A stretch of DNA of 64,000 bases from Plotosus lineatus (lineage: Eukaryota > Chordata > Actinopteri > Siluriformes > Plotosidae), in contig CM045729.1 in the NCBI GenBank assembly GCA_024760905.1, forward strand, positions 75,636,050-75,700,049, read 5' to 3'. The position numbers were made by a program, and so were the translations under genes. The notes beneath the pieces are model-generated. The model was not told where the DNA came from. It saw only the letters and a list, made by a program, of their open reading frames with translations, and searched no databases. This document shows, piece after piece, positions 45,349 through 57,430 of this stretch (the first letter of the stretch is position 1; each line of letters opens with the position of its first letter).

Positions 45349-46334
45349 CACTAATTAGGCAGCAGACTCCCCTTCCCTGACTTTTTCTTAACTATTCATT
45401 AAAACCTATTTCTGCATTGTCTACATGGCCTCGCTCACCTGAAATCACAAAGATAAATGTACTGACAGAAAGAAAAAATACCCATAAAGAAGTCAAAGTT
45501 AGCTTGAAATGGTTATTGTTTCTCAAAAACACATAAATCAAAAGTAGTTTTCATGGTTTAGTTGTTGTTGCTTAATAATTCAACAGGGAAAGTTTAATTA
45601 GTGGGTTCTGCTCTTTGATAACAAGCATTAAAACACCAAAGTCCTATTTGGAGCTGGCTATATGAGGAATTGCCAAACTGTATAAACCTCTCCAGCTCAA
45701 GTAATGAGATTCAGTTTGATGTCATTTCACTTTATGATGATTTCACATTTAGATTTAGAATATCTGCTCCATGTTTAGTTTAAAAAATGATTCTACATGC
45801 ATTACGATTACAAAACTCTCCTCTGCTCCATTTCCATCTGGCGTTTGTGAGGCATTTTTTGGGTTGTGGTGGGGCCTTAGAATGCAACAATTTTGCTGTA
45901 GCCCTGACGTCGCCCTACTGCTCTGTCCATAATCTTGACTTCGTGAACATACTTTAAGATAAAATACTTAAGTCTTCTATAAAATTATCCTGGATAAAGT
46001 AGATATTTTTGATAAGTAACATGTGGCAATATTGTTGGCAGTACTAGGGTTCTAATCTGGGTTAATGTGTGTAATTCTTAACCAGTATAAGGAAAAAAGG
46101 ATCACATTTCATTAGTACTAACTTTTTTTTTTTTTTTACACTAGTTCCAGGTTAAATTCCAGATCAAGTTTTGCTATGCGCTTCTTGTGTGTAGTGTAGT
46201 TTATAGCTACCTTTATACTATAGGTTCCTCACAGATTCACAAAATGAGTGAAAAGGGAAATGTATATTTCAGAGTGATTTATCTTATTTCTTCACTGGGA
46301 TTATAAATGCTACCTATTCGTTGTGCTTAGTTCA
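45349..46334. other. unassigned interval
   Basis: No recognisable gene or repeat; a T run lies at 46123-46137. Confidence 0.45.
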
Positions 46335-46672
46335 TCATTCATTTTCTGTAACCACTAAATCCTAATTAGGGTTACAGGGAGGTTGGCACCCTTCCCAGCC
46401 GACTCCGAGCGAAGACGGAGTACACTCTGGAGAGCTCGCCAGGCCATCGCAGGGCGGAAACACACTGATGGCGTTGCAGCCTACTCTTGTCGAAAGTCAG
46501 CAATGGTTCTTTTACATGCCTCACACCATAGACAGCGAGAGACATGACTGGCCTTTGATAACCCACTTAGCTGCACGGGGGTGGCAATGACAAACTGTGG
46601 CGAGTGGGGCTTGAGCCCCCAACCTTAGGATCAGTGATCCAGTGCCCTTTACCACTAGGCCACCACTGCCCC
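46335..46672 (-). mobile_element. tRNA-derived SINE, type B
   Basis: Complete minus-strand copy with tail (complement of CATTTTCTGTAACCACTAAA), body and head (complement of CCACTAGGCCACCACTGCCC). The target duplication is short or lost. Confidence 0.87.
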
Positions 46673-46692
46673 TCACTGTGCTTCACTGGAGA

Positions 46693-46960
46693 TTAAGATT
46701 TGGGGGCAGCCATGGCCTAATGGTTAGAAAAACAGGCTTGGGACCGAAAGGTTGCTAGTTCAATTCCTGAACCATCAGAAAAAATGTATGGCATTGGAGG
46801 GAGTGAGTACCTTCTCTTCCTCTACCTTCATAGCTGAAGTACCATTGAGAAAAGCACCTAATCTTCAACTGCTCTCCAGTGGGTCACCAATGTGTGGCAA
46901 CCCACTGCTCTGTGTGTGAGTGCTCACTTTTTATGTGTGAGTGTGTTCTCAATTTGAATG
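46693..46960 (+). mobile_element. tRNA-derived SINE of a different family
   Basis: GGGGGCAGCCATGGCCTAATGG forms an A-box region and GGTTGCTAGTTCAATTCC a B-box region. The body (GAGTGAGTACCTTCTCTTCC, GTACCATTGAGAAAAGCACC, CAGTGGGTCACC) is unlike the type A/B SINEs. Confidence 0.7.
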
Positions 46961-47038
46961 GGTTGAATATAGACAATAATTTCCCTTTTGGGATTCAAGC
47001 AGTATTCAAAGAAAATAAATCTTTCCTGGGCTCTTTCT

Positions 47039-47383
47039 CATCATCATCATTTTCTGTAACCGCTTCATCCTAATTAGGGTCGCGGGGAGGCTGGTGCCCA
47101 TCCCAGCCAACTCAGGGCGAGGGCAGAGTACACCCAGGACAGCTCGCCAGGCCATCACAGGGCGGAAACACGCTGACGGCTTTTCAGCCTCCTCTTGTCG
47201 AAAGTCAGCAATGATTCTTTTACATGCCTCACACCATAGACAGTGAGAGACATGGCTGGCCTTTGATAACCCAGTTAGTGCACTGGGGGGGGACAGTGAC
47301 AACCTTGTGGAGAGTGGGACTCGAACCCCCAACCTTTGGATCAGCGATCCGGCGCCTTATACCACTAGACCATCACTGCCCAT
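47039..47383 (-). mobile_element. tRNA-derived SINE, type B, full length
   Basis: Well-preserved minus-strand copy. A 12-bp duplication TGGGCTCTTTCT flanks it (47027-47038 and 47384-47395). Confidence 0.9.
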
Positions 47384-47439
47384 TGGGCTCTTTCTTTGTT
47401 CTCTTATTTATGGCAAATGGGGGAGGTCTGTGCTTACAA

Positions 47440-48340
47440 ATTTTTGGAGTTACATGAGGTTTTGCTATAATCAAAGCTCTTATGTCCACATCTCCTTTAT
47501 CAGTATTTTTGAAGCAACTGTCACAGTGATCTAACATTTGTTGCTATTGAAGGCCAGTTGCTGCCAGAGAGAACTTCTCACTTGTATTTCCCCTGTGAAT
47601 TGACAGTGCTTCAACCTGTTCATCGAATTCTGTCCCAAAATAAAAATTGTTGATTTACAGATCATTGACCATGCTTCTGATATCTGCCATGGTGAACAGC
47701 TCCAGACTTGTCTTTTCTTCGATTTCTATATACTTTCTGTTTTTCTTTTGCTGTCTTCAGCTCTGTGCATCCAATCTGTTTGTCTCCACATGGCATAACT
47801 TTGTAGTGTTCTTATTTTTGCCACCTTGATGACATTTAGTAGCTTTAAAATGACACTGTATTATACAGGAAACTTTGCTTCTGTAGATCATTGTGTGGCC
47901 TCACCTTGTGAATACTGGTCGATACATTTGGATTATCACCTTTCAATCCTCTGAATTGGAAAGTCCCCCCCCCCTCTCTGCCATCTTCTTGTGAAGAACA
48001 TTTTCAAAACCTTTGGGAAAAGTGAGGCAGTCTCCTCAGACAAGCATAATGTTTTTATACCGTTGGCGAACTGATCTTGTCGCAACAAGTCTAGGCTTGC
48101 TTTAACGTCACTACCTTGTGCAACTGTTGGGTTACACTTTTGATTATGCCAACTGACATGGAATCTTTCTGCAACCCACCAAACCTTTGACTCTTTAGAA
48201 AGATCAAGATTTGGTCAATGCTTTTGTCTTTTGACTTACGTAGCATTTTATTCCTCAAGGGTCCCCAGAGAGCTGTAGGAAGTATGGATGCTAGGTATTC
48301 TGTTGATACACATAAATATTTTGCCTCAATAAGGCATTTA
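47440..48340 (-). pseudogene. degenerate retroelement gag-like region
   Basis: On the minus strand, about 47865-47797, the translation reads CHFKATKCHQGGKNKNTTKLC. The second part has the exact CX2CX4HX4C spacing of a nucleocapsid zinc knuckle, but with Gly for the second Cys and Asn for His. CxFKxxxCHxC is typical of some gypsy gag proteins. Flanking frames are broken and do not resemble known proteins. Retroelement origin is plausible; the exact limits are not determined. Confidence 0.35.
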
Positions 48341-48381
48341 GGAAAAATCTTTTTTAGATTTCCATCTGAATTACACACAAA

Positions 48382-48690
48382 TAATGAGGGTCACAGAGAG
48401 GCTGGCACTCATCTCAGCCAACTCTGGGCAAGGGAAGGGTACACTATGGACAGCTCATCAGGCCATTGCAAAGCCAACACTTACACAACCATTCATATTC
48501 ACACTTAGGGCTGATTTGGAACATCCAATTAAACAACTGTACATGTTTTTGGACTGTTTGAGGAATCCAACACAAGCACAGGGAGAACATGCAAACTCCA
48601 CACAGAACCACCCAAGCTGGGAATTGAACCAAGGACCTTCTTGCTCTGAGGCAGATGTGCTATCCACTACACCACCAACTATACACAAAT
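48382..48690 (-). mobile_element. V-SINE-like element with L2-type tail
   Basis: On the minus strand the tRNA-like head (GGTGGTGTAGTGGATAGCAC, GGTTCAATTCCC) is followed by the vertebrate-wide module GTTCTGTGTGGAGTTTGCAT, then GCCTGATGAGCTGTCCATAG and the same L2-type tail as type B SINEs. Confidence 0.75.
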
Positions 48691-49482
48691 TGTCAACTAA
48701 AATTAAAATTAACCAAATCCCATTCACAAATATAATTCTAATCTTTAATACACATTCATGATACTCATGTGATGGTGTATGAGATACAAGCACAAAGGAA
48801 AGAAAAACAATAATTAGTCTGAAATTCTCAATAGTTTACTTACCTGAGAACAGAATGTGCTGACAAATTATGTTCATCATTCTCAATAACAATATTAAAC
48901 TCCTCAACATACAAAAATGAAAGGAATATGCTATCCATTGAATCATTTTGCTGGGTTCCATTATAATGCCTGCCTCGTTTTTCTATTATTCAAAAATTGA
49001 TTTATGTCCCTGTGGTTCCTTATTTCTACCCACTTTCTTCTTCCTCATTGGGCTTTCTCCAAGAGGGAATAATTTATCATAATGCAGGAGCTGTCAGTTC
49101 ATGTCAGCACTGTTAGCCTAATGTGCATTTACTTTTGTCTGGTTTTCTTTACTTCTCTGTGGTGTGGGGAAAAAACTGAGTGGTTTGGAAGAAAATATGT
49201 TTTAGCGCGTAGGGGAGAGAGACAGGAACAAAAAAATAAATAAATAAAGGCAGAAGTTTCAAGCATTTTCTCTTCTAACCCGGGTAATGCGCTTTGACAT
49301 ATATGCAGGTAAGTAGCCATGTGCTTGCATCTCAGAGAGATCAACTGAGAACATTCAATGGCAGTCCCAGACACATGTGTATGATTATTGTAGATAGTTC
49401 CTGAGCAGGCCAGAGGGGCTGGAAACCCTCTTTATCAGTGCTCACAAGAAAAGATACTGCCAGTGCTGCTGCCAAAGTCCCT
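48691..49482. other. unassigned interval
   Basis: No gene or repeat recognised. Confidence 0.45.
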
Positions 49483-50045
49483 GCATATACAGTGGATTAT
49501 TAATAGTCTACACACCCTGTTAAAAAAAATCAGGGTCAGTTGTTTATGCCCCCGCATACTCACAGATTAGTGACAAACCCGGAAGAAACTGGCACGTAAT
49601 TCAAATTTAGCCAATAGCTGAACGCTTTGTTTCTCCCTCCTGGTGATTGGTTGCAGATGACATGTTTCCCTCCTTTTTTCTCGTTTGCATATGTCATCAA
49701 CGTGACTGCTTGACTTGTGAATTCGCGTTTTTTTAGCTTGTTTTTAATTATTATTTAAACCCTATAATGTCACTCAAACACCCTCCATCTTCTCGAGCTT
49801 CTGGTAAGGAGCCTAAGCACTTTATTCATGAATAAATATTATCACAGTGTAAAATTAAGAAGTTTTTACTTCATAATTACTACATTTTACTACATTATTA
49901 ATGTATTAATGAGTAAGACTGTCTATAGAATGTGTTTAAGAAGCATATTTTAGTGTATGTAATATCATACATAGGATTTTAAAACCGCGTCAATAACGCG
50001 CAGATTTTCTTGATCCGTGGGAAGGGCCAGAACTGAACCATATAG
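49483..50045 (+). mobile_element. Tigger/pogo-like remnant
   Basis: Shares GCCAATAGCTGAACGC, TTTGCATATGTCATCAACGTG and a coding start resembling MSLKHPPSSRASG with the remnant at 35.7 kb. The right part (CGCGCAGATTTTCTTGATCC GTGGGAAGGGCC) looks like a Tigger right flank. The transposase body is missing. Confidence 0.6.
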
Positions 50046-50116
50046 AAAAAGTCATGGTTTCCAAAGAGCTTACAAGGGCTGGTTGTGTTGCTGGTTGTGG
50101 AGGAGTATAATGTATA

Positions 50117-50706
50117 CAGGTCCTTCTCAAAAAATTAGCATATTGTGATAAAGTTCATTATTTTCTGTAATGTACTGATAAAAATTAAACTTTCATATAT
50201 TTTAGATTCATTGCACACCAACTGAAATATTTCAGGTCTTCTATTGTTTTAATACTGATGATTTTGGCATACAGATCATGAAAACCCAAAATTCCTCTCT
50301 CAAAAAATTAGCATATCATGAAAAGGTACTCTAAACGAGCTATTAACCTAATCATCTGAATCAACCAATTAACTCTAAACACCTGCAAAAGATTCCTGAG
50401 GCTTTTAAAAACTCCCAGCAGGGTTCATTACTTAAAACCACAATCACGGGTGACTGCCGACCTGTCTGCTGTCCAGAAGGCCATCATTGACACCCTCAAG
50501 CAAGAGGGTAAGACACAGAAAGAAATCTCTGAGCGAATAGGCTGTTCCCAGAGTTCTGCATCAAGGCACCTCAGTGGGACGTCTGTGGGAAGGAAAAAGT
50601 GTGGCAGAAAACGCTGCACAACCAGAAGAGGTGACCGGACCCTGAGGAAAATTGTGGAGAAGGGCCGATTCCAGACCTTGGGGGACCTGTGGAAGCAGTG
50701 GACTGG
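50117..50706 (+). pseudogene. Tc1-like transposon, 3' truncated
   Basis: The left terminus CAGGTCCTTCTCAAAAAATT AGCATATTG follows TA at 50115-50116. It is the fish Tc1 type with an internal second repeat (AAAAAATTAGCATATCATG at 50303-50321). Frame 50450-50710 encodes the N-terminal helix-turn-helix: MTADLSAVQKAIIDTLKQEG, KEISERIGCSQSSASRHLSG, then RKKCGRKRCTTRRGDRTLRK. Similarity stops at about 50706, so the DDE domain and right end are lost. Confidence 0.85.
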
Positions 50707-51046
50707 GTTACATGTGGACTGGTTCATGATGATTACAGAAAGTTATATCATGGAGAATTTGTGTGGGAGTCTTTTGAGAATGAACACAGGAACTTTGATG
50801 TTAGTTTGGACCTACTGCAGGTTGGTTCCGTGTGCATGATGTTTTAGCATTTCCTTTATTTTGAAAGCCTGAGAAGCTTCCTGCACCTAATTGTTTCCTC
50901 AGGCAAAGGCATAGTGGAGAGTCAATTGTGAGCTTCACGTGCACACTAAGCAGAAGCTGCAGAGAAACATTTTTTTTTAAAGCTTCTGAAGGGAAACTGT
51001 TGTTACTTAGCTTTTGTTACTTGATGAGTCCAGCAAGTGTGTGTGC

Positions 51047-51087
<41 letters not shown>

Positions 51088-51510
51088 CACATGGGTGCCA
51101 ACCTAATTATGCTTAAATGGTTCAGACAATGAATATTCGAATGGAAAATCAACAAAACTTGGAAATAGCATCTTTCATTGCTGTTTGAACAATTTTATAA
51201 TGTATACTGCTTAAGGTCTACAACAATGCACTGGACTCAATTTTAACGGACTGTCTTGTTCTTGCACATTAAAAAAAAGAGTTGAGAATTTGTTGGTGAA
51301 AATTGCTGTTGAGTATTCCTGGAGACGGAACATCCAGGAAAATATTAATTTTACGGGCATTCACAGAGCTTGAGGTTCATAACTAGTTTAGTACACATTA
51401 AAAAACAAACAAAAAACATATAATTGACATTTTTAATTATGAAAGACACGTGAGCTCACAGAGAAGTAAGATACAGAGCCTAAGAGCTGTAGAGCAATGC
51501 TTATTTAAAG
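50707..51510. other. unassigned interval with (TA)n
   Basis: No gene recognised; a TA tract lies at 51049-51080. Confidence 0.45.
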
Positions 51511-52236
51511 CAGTGCTTCTCAAATAGTGGGGCACGCCCCCCTGGGGGGGCGCGATGGGATGCTGAGGGGGGCGCGTGTGACCCAGGAGAACATGCTTTT
51601 TTTCCGCCGTACTACAAGAAAGTGTAATTGCACATCCACTCCAGTAGTTGGCAGTGGCGCCCTCATTGCCCATTGTGCGCAGCAAGTCCAGGTCCCAGCT
51701 AAACATTGAGCAGGAGCTGAGAGTTGCAGTGTCATGCTTCAAACCTCGCTTTGAGAAGCTGTGCGCTGCAAAACGTGCTCATTGTAGCCATTAATCTTGG
51801 CTTCCTCATTTTGAGAAAAAAAAATCAGCACAAATTGTTCTATTTGTTCTTGTTTTGTAGGTTAAAGTGTTTCTATATTGTGCTCCTGAGTTAATGTTTC
51901 TGAAGTCAATTTGAATTAATTATTTATTGATTTTATTTTCAGCAGCAAATGGTGTGGTAAGTTTGTCAAAAATGTAACAAGGATATTATTATTTTTAAAT
52001 TTAAGACAAATTGATGCACTTTCTTTTCCAGACTAATAAAAAATGTTAAAGTTATTCTTGTAAGTTGAACTATATCTCTTTGTTTTATTTATGTTAACAA
52101 GGATACGATATAATGAAGAGATATACCTGTAACTATATTATAGAAAAAAGTTATAATTTATAGTTGTGGTGGGGGGGCGCAAATTGTTTTCTTCTTGCTA
52201 GGGGGGGGCGTAACAGAAAATAATTGAGAAGCACTG
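51511..52236. mobile_element. non-autonomous hAT element (726 bp)
   Basis: Inverted termini CAGTGCTTCTCAAATA and the complement of CAGTGCTTCTCAATTA; G-rich subterminal runs near both ends. A perfect 8-bp duplication ATTTAAAG flanks it (51503-51510, 52237-52244). No transposase is encoded. Confidence 0.92.
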
Positions 52237-52244
52237 ATTTAAAG

Positions 52245-52601
52245 AAAGATAATGAAAAACACAAAATGAAAACTTTACACTTACATATTTTAAGTATTAT
52301 AGAGACTGGTCAGATGAATGCAGTCGCTTTTAACTGAATTAATAAGCTCTTGAACACTATTCAGGTGGACTCTTGCATTAAAATAATTTAATGAATCATA
52401 GCTTCATATGTGCTGTGCCGTTAGGCTAGATAAAAAAAAAAAATCCCAGTTTCAGCCAGCTACCATGCTAACTACCCACCAGGCAGTGCACTACAGGCAG
52501 GAAAAGCCCACGAGTTATAAACAGGTTCGCACAAACAGCAGCACTTTTCATAAAACCAGTGACTATCTCCCAGAAAACAACCGGTTTCCATGAAGATCAG
52601 C
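52245..52601. other. unassigned interval
   Basis: No gene or repeat recognised; an A run lies at 52432-52443. Confidence 0.45.
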
Positions 52602-52603
52602 TA

Positions 52604-53097
52604 CCGTGTTTCCCTGAAAATAAGACCTAACCACAAAATAAGACCTAGCGTGATTTTAAAAGATAATTTTAATATAGGCCCTCCCCTTAAAATAAGCCCT
52701 AGTTGAGAGCGGCAGCAATTCATTGGCCTGCTACACGCTCAATCTAGGGCTCTAGGTGAAAGCGCTGACTAATCTATTAGGCAACTTTACCTAAGGTATG
52801 TTGTTAAAGCATCAATCCTTGCGCGTTGAGGCTCAGTCGATGATGGCAGCGACTGCTTTAAAACAAGGACATACACTTGCGTCCATAAAAATTGCTAAAA
52901 TCGCTCGATTCGGTTCCGGTTAAAACATTAAAAAAACAAAGAAATATAACGAAATAAGAATATATAAAGACAAATATATATTATAAGACATGTAATAGAG
53001 AAAAATGTAAAATACATCATCACTTAAAAATAAGCCTTAGTATCATATTCGGTATTAAAATTAATATAAGCCCTGTCTTATTTTCGGGGAAACACGG
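52604..53097. mobile_element. TA-target MITE (494 bp)
   Basis: Termini CCGTGTTTCCCTGAAAATAA and the complement of CCGTGTTTCCCCGAAAATAA are inverted repeats, with TA on each side (52602-52603, 53098-53099). I recall this terminus in other vertebrate genomes but will not fix a family name. No transposase is encoded. Confidence 0.85.
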
Positions 53098-53099
53098 TA

Positions 53100-53483
53100 C
53101 CTCTAATATAATATGAAACATTTATTATTATTATTATTATTTTTTTAATTTTCAATATTTCACACCAATGCAAGTATAATCTAAATAAAGAATACCAACA
53201 AAAAATGAGATGCAGCTCACTGGTAAGTGATTCTATGGTGAGCTATTTTTATAACTGGCCCACGGCTGACTTATGTTGTCCTTGCGGGAGACCTGGTGCC
53301 CGCGAGCACTATGTTGGTGACCATCGTCATATATCTATCAGCTGTGTAATAAATCATGTTAAATCACCCACAGCAATGATGAAATATCAAGAATCCACAG
53401 CCTGAATAGCTTACTAGATGTGCTAAGCATTATACCGCATGCTTCCCCTTACTCACCTTTAAATATTTCATTATACATTCATT
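53100..53483. other. unassigned interval
   Basis: A TTA-rich run lies at 53120-53142; nothing else is recognised. Confidence 0.45.
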
Positions 53484-53830
53484 TATTCATACTGAACCAC
53501 TTAATTCTATTAGGACACAGAGAGGCTGGAACCTCAATTTCAATTGATTAGGCAAAGGTGCCTGCTCAAAAACCTGGTAGTCCATCCCTGGGCCAACAGA
53601 CACTACCACTTGCACTCACATCTAGGGGCAATTTGGAACAGCCAATTATCCTAATATGCATGTCTTTGGACTGTGGAAATAATGAGAGTACCTGAAGGAA
53701 ACCCACACAAGAATGGGGATAGCATGCAAACCCCACACAGAAACACCCTCCCTGTGCCCAGAACTCAAACGCTGGACCTTTTTATTTTCTGGACAGGCCA
53801 ACCACATGAAACCACAGGACCATTGTGCTG
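53484..53830 (-). mobile_element. V-SINE-like element, diverged
   Basis: Minus-strand copy with the L2-like tail at its left (CCACTTAATTCTATTAGGAC, ACAGAGAGGCTGG), then the CAATTTGGAACAGCCAATTA and CATGCAAACCCCACACAGAA blocks. The tRNA head is degraded. Confidence 0.65.
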
Positions 53831-54661
53831 TCCTATTTATTTACAGTATTCCAATTTAAAGACTTTTCAGAAAGCTTTATTTTATTAATTGTGAAGATTT
53901 AAAACTTACAAACTATTATTTTTCCCCAATTCAGTTTAGTTGTTTAGCACTTTTAAAAATTGGCATTGTGCGAAGCTGCTTTACTTAGTAAAATAAGGAA
54001 TTAAAATATTTTTTCTACAACCTCTACACACCACTAAAGAGCAAACCTAGGACAGAACCTTGTGGGACACCAAAGGTAGCATAAGAACATACGGAGAAAT
54101 CACCATTTACATCTTCAAATGGATAACGGTCAGTAAAATAAGATTTAAACCAGGACAGAGTTGTTCCCTTAATTCCAACAATATTTCACAATCTGTCAAG
54201 AAGAATTGTATGATCAGTAGTGTCAAAGGCTGCACTAAGGTTATTTAACACAAGTAGGGAGACGCAGGCATGGTTGGAGGCCACCAGTAGATCATTTACC
54301 GCCTGTCTCTGTACGTTGATAAAGCCTAAAGCCTGACTAATACCACTGGTCCACCACTGCCCCATAATTATATTTTCAATATTGGATCCAAAATTTAGTA
54401 TGGAATCTAGAGTGGGGCCAGCATTATGAGTGGGCCCTATTAAATTCTGATTTACCCATGCTGAATCTTGGATCAATACGAATGCTCTTCTTAAACGATC
54501 CTATGGTTTATCCAAATGAACATTAAAGACACCAACAAATAAAGCTTTATCGAAAGAAACAACCGAGTTTGAAAGGAATTCTGCAAATTCACATAGGAAT
54601 TCTGAGTACGGTGCTGGGGTCTGTAAATTATAATTAAAGGAATCAGACATTTTTCTAGGTA

Positions 54662-57007
54662 ATGCAGCCATGAGGCGGGGGGGCACTAACCAGTGTCTCT
54701 CCCCATTATGCCAGTCCCAAGCCCGGAGAAATGCAGAGGGTTGTGTAAGGAAGGGCATCCGACGTAAAACCAATGCCAAACTTTTATGATGCAAATCAGA
54801 AGTATTAGGAAGTCAGTGACTGCAAAGTAGTAGTGGGTGAGAGTCTTGCCAAACAGCATAGGATGGTGGTATGCAGGATGACACTGATGGTGAGGAAGGT
54901 GAAGAAGGCAAAGGGTGAACAGAAGACAAAAGTGGTGGAAGCTGAAAAAGGAAGAGTGTCGTGTTGTCTTCAAAGAGGAGTTGAAACAGGCTTTGGGTGG
55001 TCAGGAAGTGCTTCCAAATGACTGGACAACCACAGCAAATGTGATCAGGGACACAGATAGAGTACTTGGTGTGTCCTCTGGAAGGAAAGTAGATAAGGAG
55101 ACTTGGTGGTGGAATGAGGAAGTGCAGGAGTGTGTACAAAGGAAGAGGTTAGCTAAGAAGAGGTGGGACATAGAGAGGACAGAAGAGAGTAAACAGGAGT
55201 ACAGGGAGACACAGCGTAAGGTGAAAGTAGCAGTGGCTAAGGCCAAACAGAGGGCGTATGATGACTTGTATGATAGGTTGGACAGTAAAGAGGGAGAAAA
55301 TAATCTATACAGGTTGGCACAACAGAGAAATAGAGATGGGAAGGACGTGCAGCAAGTTAGATTGATAAAGGACAGAGAGGGCAATGTATTAACTGATGAC
55401 AGAAGTGTGCTGGGAAGATGGAAAGAGTACTTTGAAGAGCTGATGAATGAGGAAAATGAGAGAGAAAAAAGAGTAGAAGAGGGGACCATTGAGGAGCAGG
55501 ATGTAGCAAAGATCAGTAAGGGTGAAGTGAAAAGGGCATTGAAGAGGATGAAGAGTGGAAAGGCAGTTGGTCCTGATGATATATCTGTGGAGGTATGGAA
55601 GTGTCCAGGAGAGGTAGCAGTAGATTTTCTGACAAGAACATTCAACAAGGTCCTAGAGAGTGAGCAGATGTCGGAGGAGTAGAGGAGAAGTGTGCTGGTG
55701 CCCACTTTTAAGAACAAAGGAGACGTGCAGAGTTGTGGCAACTACAGAGGTATAAAGTTGATGAGCCATACGATGAAGTTATGGGAAAGAATAGTGGAAG
55801 CTAGACTAAGGGCAGAGGTCAGCATTTGTAAACAACAGTTTGGTTTCATGCCAAGAAAGAGCACCACAGATGCAGTGTTTGCCTTGAGGATGTTAATAGA
55901 GAAGTACAGAGAAGGTCAGAGGGAACTGCATTGTGCCTTTGTGGATCTGGAAAAAGCATATGAGAGGATGCCGAGAGGAGAACTGTGATATTACATGAGG
56001 AAGTATGGAGTGGCAGAGAAGTATGTTAGAGTGGTGCAGGACATGTATGAGAGATGTAAGACAGTGGTGAGGTGTGCTGTCAGCGTGACGACGAATTCAA
56101 GGTGGAGGTGGGACTGCATCAAGGATCAGCTCTGAGCCCCTTCTTGTTTGCAATGGTGATGGACAGGCTGACAGACGAGGTTAGACAAGAATCTCCATGG
56201 ACTATGATGTTTGCAGACGACATTGTGATCTGTAGTGAGAGCAGAGAACAAGTGGAGGAAAATCTAGAGAGGTGGCGGTATGCCCTGGAAAGGAGAGGAA
56301 TGAAGGTTAGCCTCAGAAAATCAGAATACATGTGTGTGAATGAGAAGGACCCAGGAGGAACGGTGATGTTACAGGGAGCAGAGATAACGAAGGTGGAGGA
56401 TTTTAAGTACTTAGGCTCAACAATCCAGAGCAATGGAGAGTGTGGGAAAAGAGGTGAAGAAGTGTGTGCAGGCAGGCTGGAATGGTTGGAGAAAAATGTC
56501 CGGTGTGATGTGCGATAGGAGAGTGTCAGCAAGAATGAAGGGAAAAGTGTACAAGACGGTGGTGAGGCCAGCGATGTTGTATGGCTTTGCAACAGTGGCC
56601 CTGAGGAAAAGGCAGGCGGCAGAGCTGGAGGTAGCGGGGCTGAAAATGTTGAGGTTCTCTCTGGGAGTAACGAGGATGGATAGGATCAGAAATGAGTATA
56701 TCAGAGGGACAGCCCATGTAAGATGTTTTAGAGACAAAGTCAGAGAGGCTAGATTGAGATAGTTTGGACATGTACAGAGGAGGGATAGTGAGTATATTGG
56801 CAGTAAGATGCTGAGGTTGGAACTACCAGGCAGAAGGCCTCGAGGAAGACCAAAGAAGAGATTTATGGATGTGGTGAAGGAAGACATGAAGGTCGTTGGA
56901 GTCAGAAAAGAAGATGCAGAGGACAGGGTGAGATGGAGGCGGATGATTTGCTGTGGCGACCCCTGAAGGGAGCAGCCGAAAGGAAAAGAAGAAGAAGAAG
57001 AAGAAGA
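54662..57007 (+). mobile_element. RTE-clade retrotransposon with most of the endonuclease deleted
   Basis: Begins at the family 5' end (ATGCAGCCATGAGG), then jumps at about 54807 from the leader (GCAAATCAGAAGTATTA) into the end of the endonuclease (GGAAGTCAGTGACTGCAAAG). It ends in (GAA)n. The duplication CATTTTTCTAGGTA, perhaps with preceding AGA, flanks it (54648-54661, 57011-57024). It is inserted in an L2-like LINE. Confidence 0.92.
54915..56518 (+). pseudogene. RTE linker and reverse transcriptase, broken
   Basis: Frame 54915-55682 (linker to thumb of the polymerase, with ETWWWNEEVQECVQRKRLAK and KSGKAVGPDDI) ends at a TAG after SEQMSEE. Frame 55692-55988 carries NYRGIKLMSH, FGFMPRKSTTDAV and DLEKAYERM (motif A Asp replaced by Glu). 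Frame 56072-56518 has GLHQGSALSPFLF, FADDIVICSES and DFKYLGSTIQ. Motif C is intact but motif A is not. Confidence 0.87.
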
Positions 57008-57163
57008 AGACATTTTTCTAGGTATAAGAACAAGATTATCAGTACAAATAACTACGATGCCCCCTCCTGTGCCAGTTAGATAAGGTTGGTGTGTCTAACT
57101 ATATCTGTGATGATTCACTTCATTTAATGCTACATACTCGTTTTTAATCCATGTTTCTTTTAA

Positions 57164-57249
57164 CCCTGTATTGCACAGTCATAGAAAGCAACATAAGAAA
57201 AATTCCAATTAGAATTTGTTGCACATGTGAAACATGGGGTACTACAGGG
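57164..57249. mobile_element. 86-bp piggyBac-like MITE
   Basis: The termini CCCTGTA and TACAGGG are perfect inverted repeats, flanked by TTAA on each side (57160-57163, 57250-57253), the piggyBac target. It interrupts the L2-like endonuclease. Confidence 0.7.
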
Positions 57250-57430
57250 TTAAAAACATTACAATAAACACCTGATCAGTTATGATTTCATTAACAAGAA
57301 ATGCTTTAGATGTATGAGATCTAAGATTTAACAACCCTATCTTTAGATAAAAGATGCAGACTGTAGATTCAGTATGATTTAAATTTGCTAATAAGATGAA
57401 TAAAACAAACTCTCAGAATTTGTATATTTC

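Larger units (their letters stand above)
54017..57430 (-). mobile_element. L2-like LINE, split by later insertions
   Basis: On the minus strand, LNLRSHTSKAFLVNEIITD (57345-57285), KETWIKNEYVALNEV (about 57158-57110), TGTGGGIVVICTDN (about 57075-57035), APYSEFLCEFAEFLSN (about 54620-54570), GPTHNAGPTLDSILNFG (about 54440-54390), LSAAFDTTDHTILLDRL and GVPQGSVLG follow in order. They are the endonuclease and start of the reverse transcriptase. An RTE copy, a piggyBac-like MITE and a short SINE-head sliver (54340-54364) interrupt them. Confidence 0.8.

Noticed and set aside
51437..51742. Cys/Ser-rich minus-strand frame
   Set aside because: It lies across the left end of a non-autonomous hAT element and its G/C-rich subterminal repeats.
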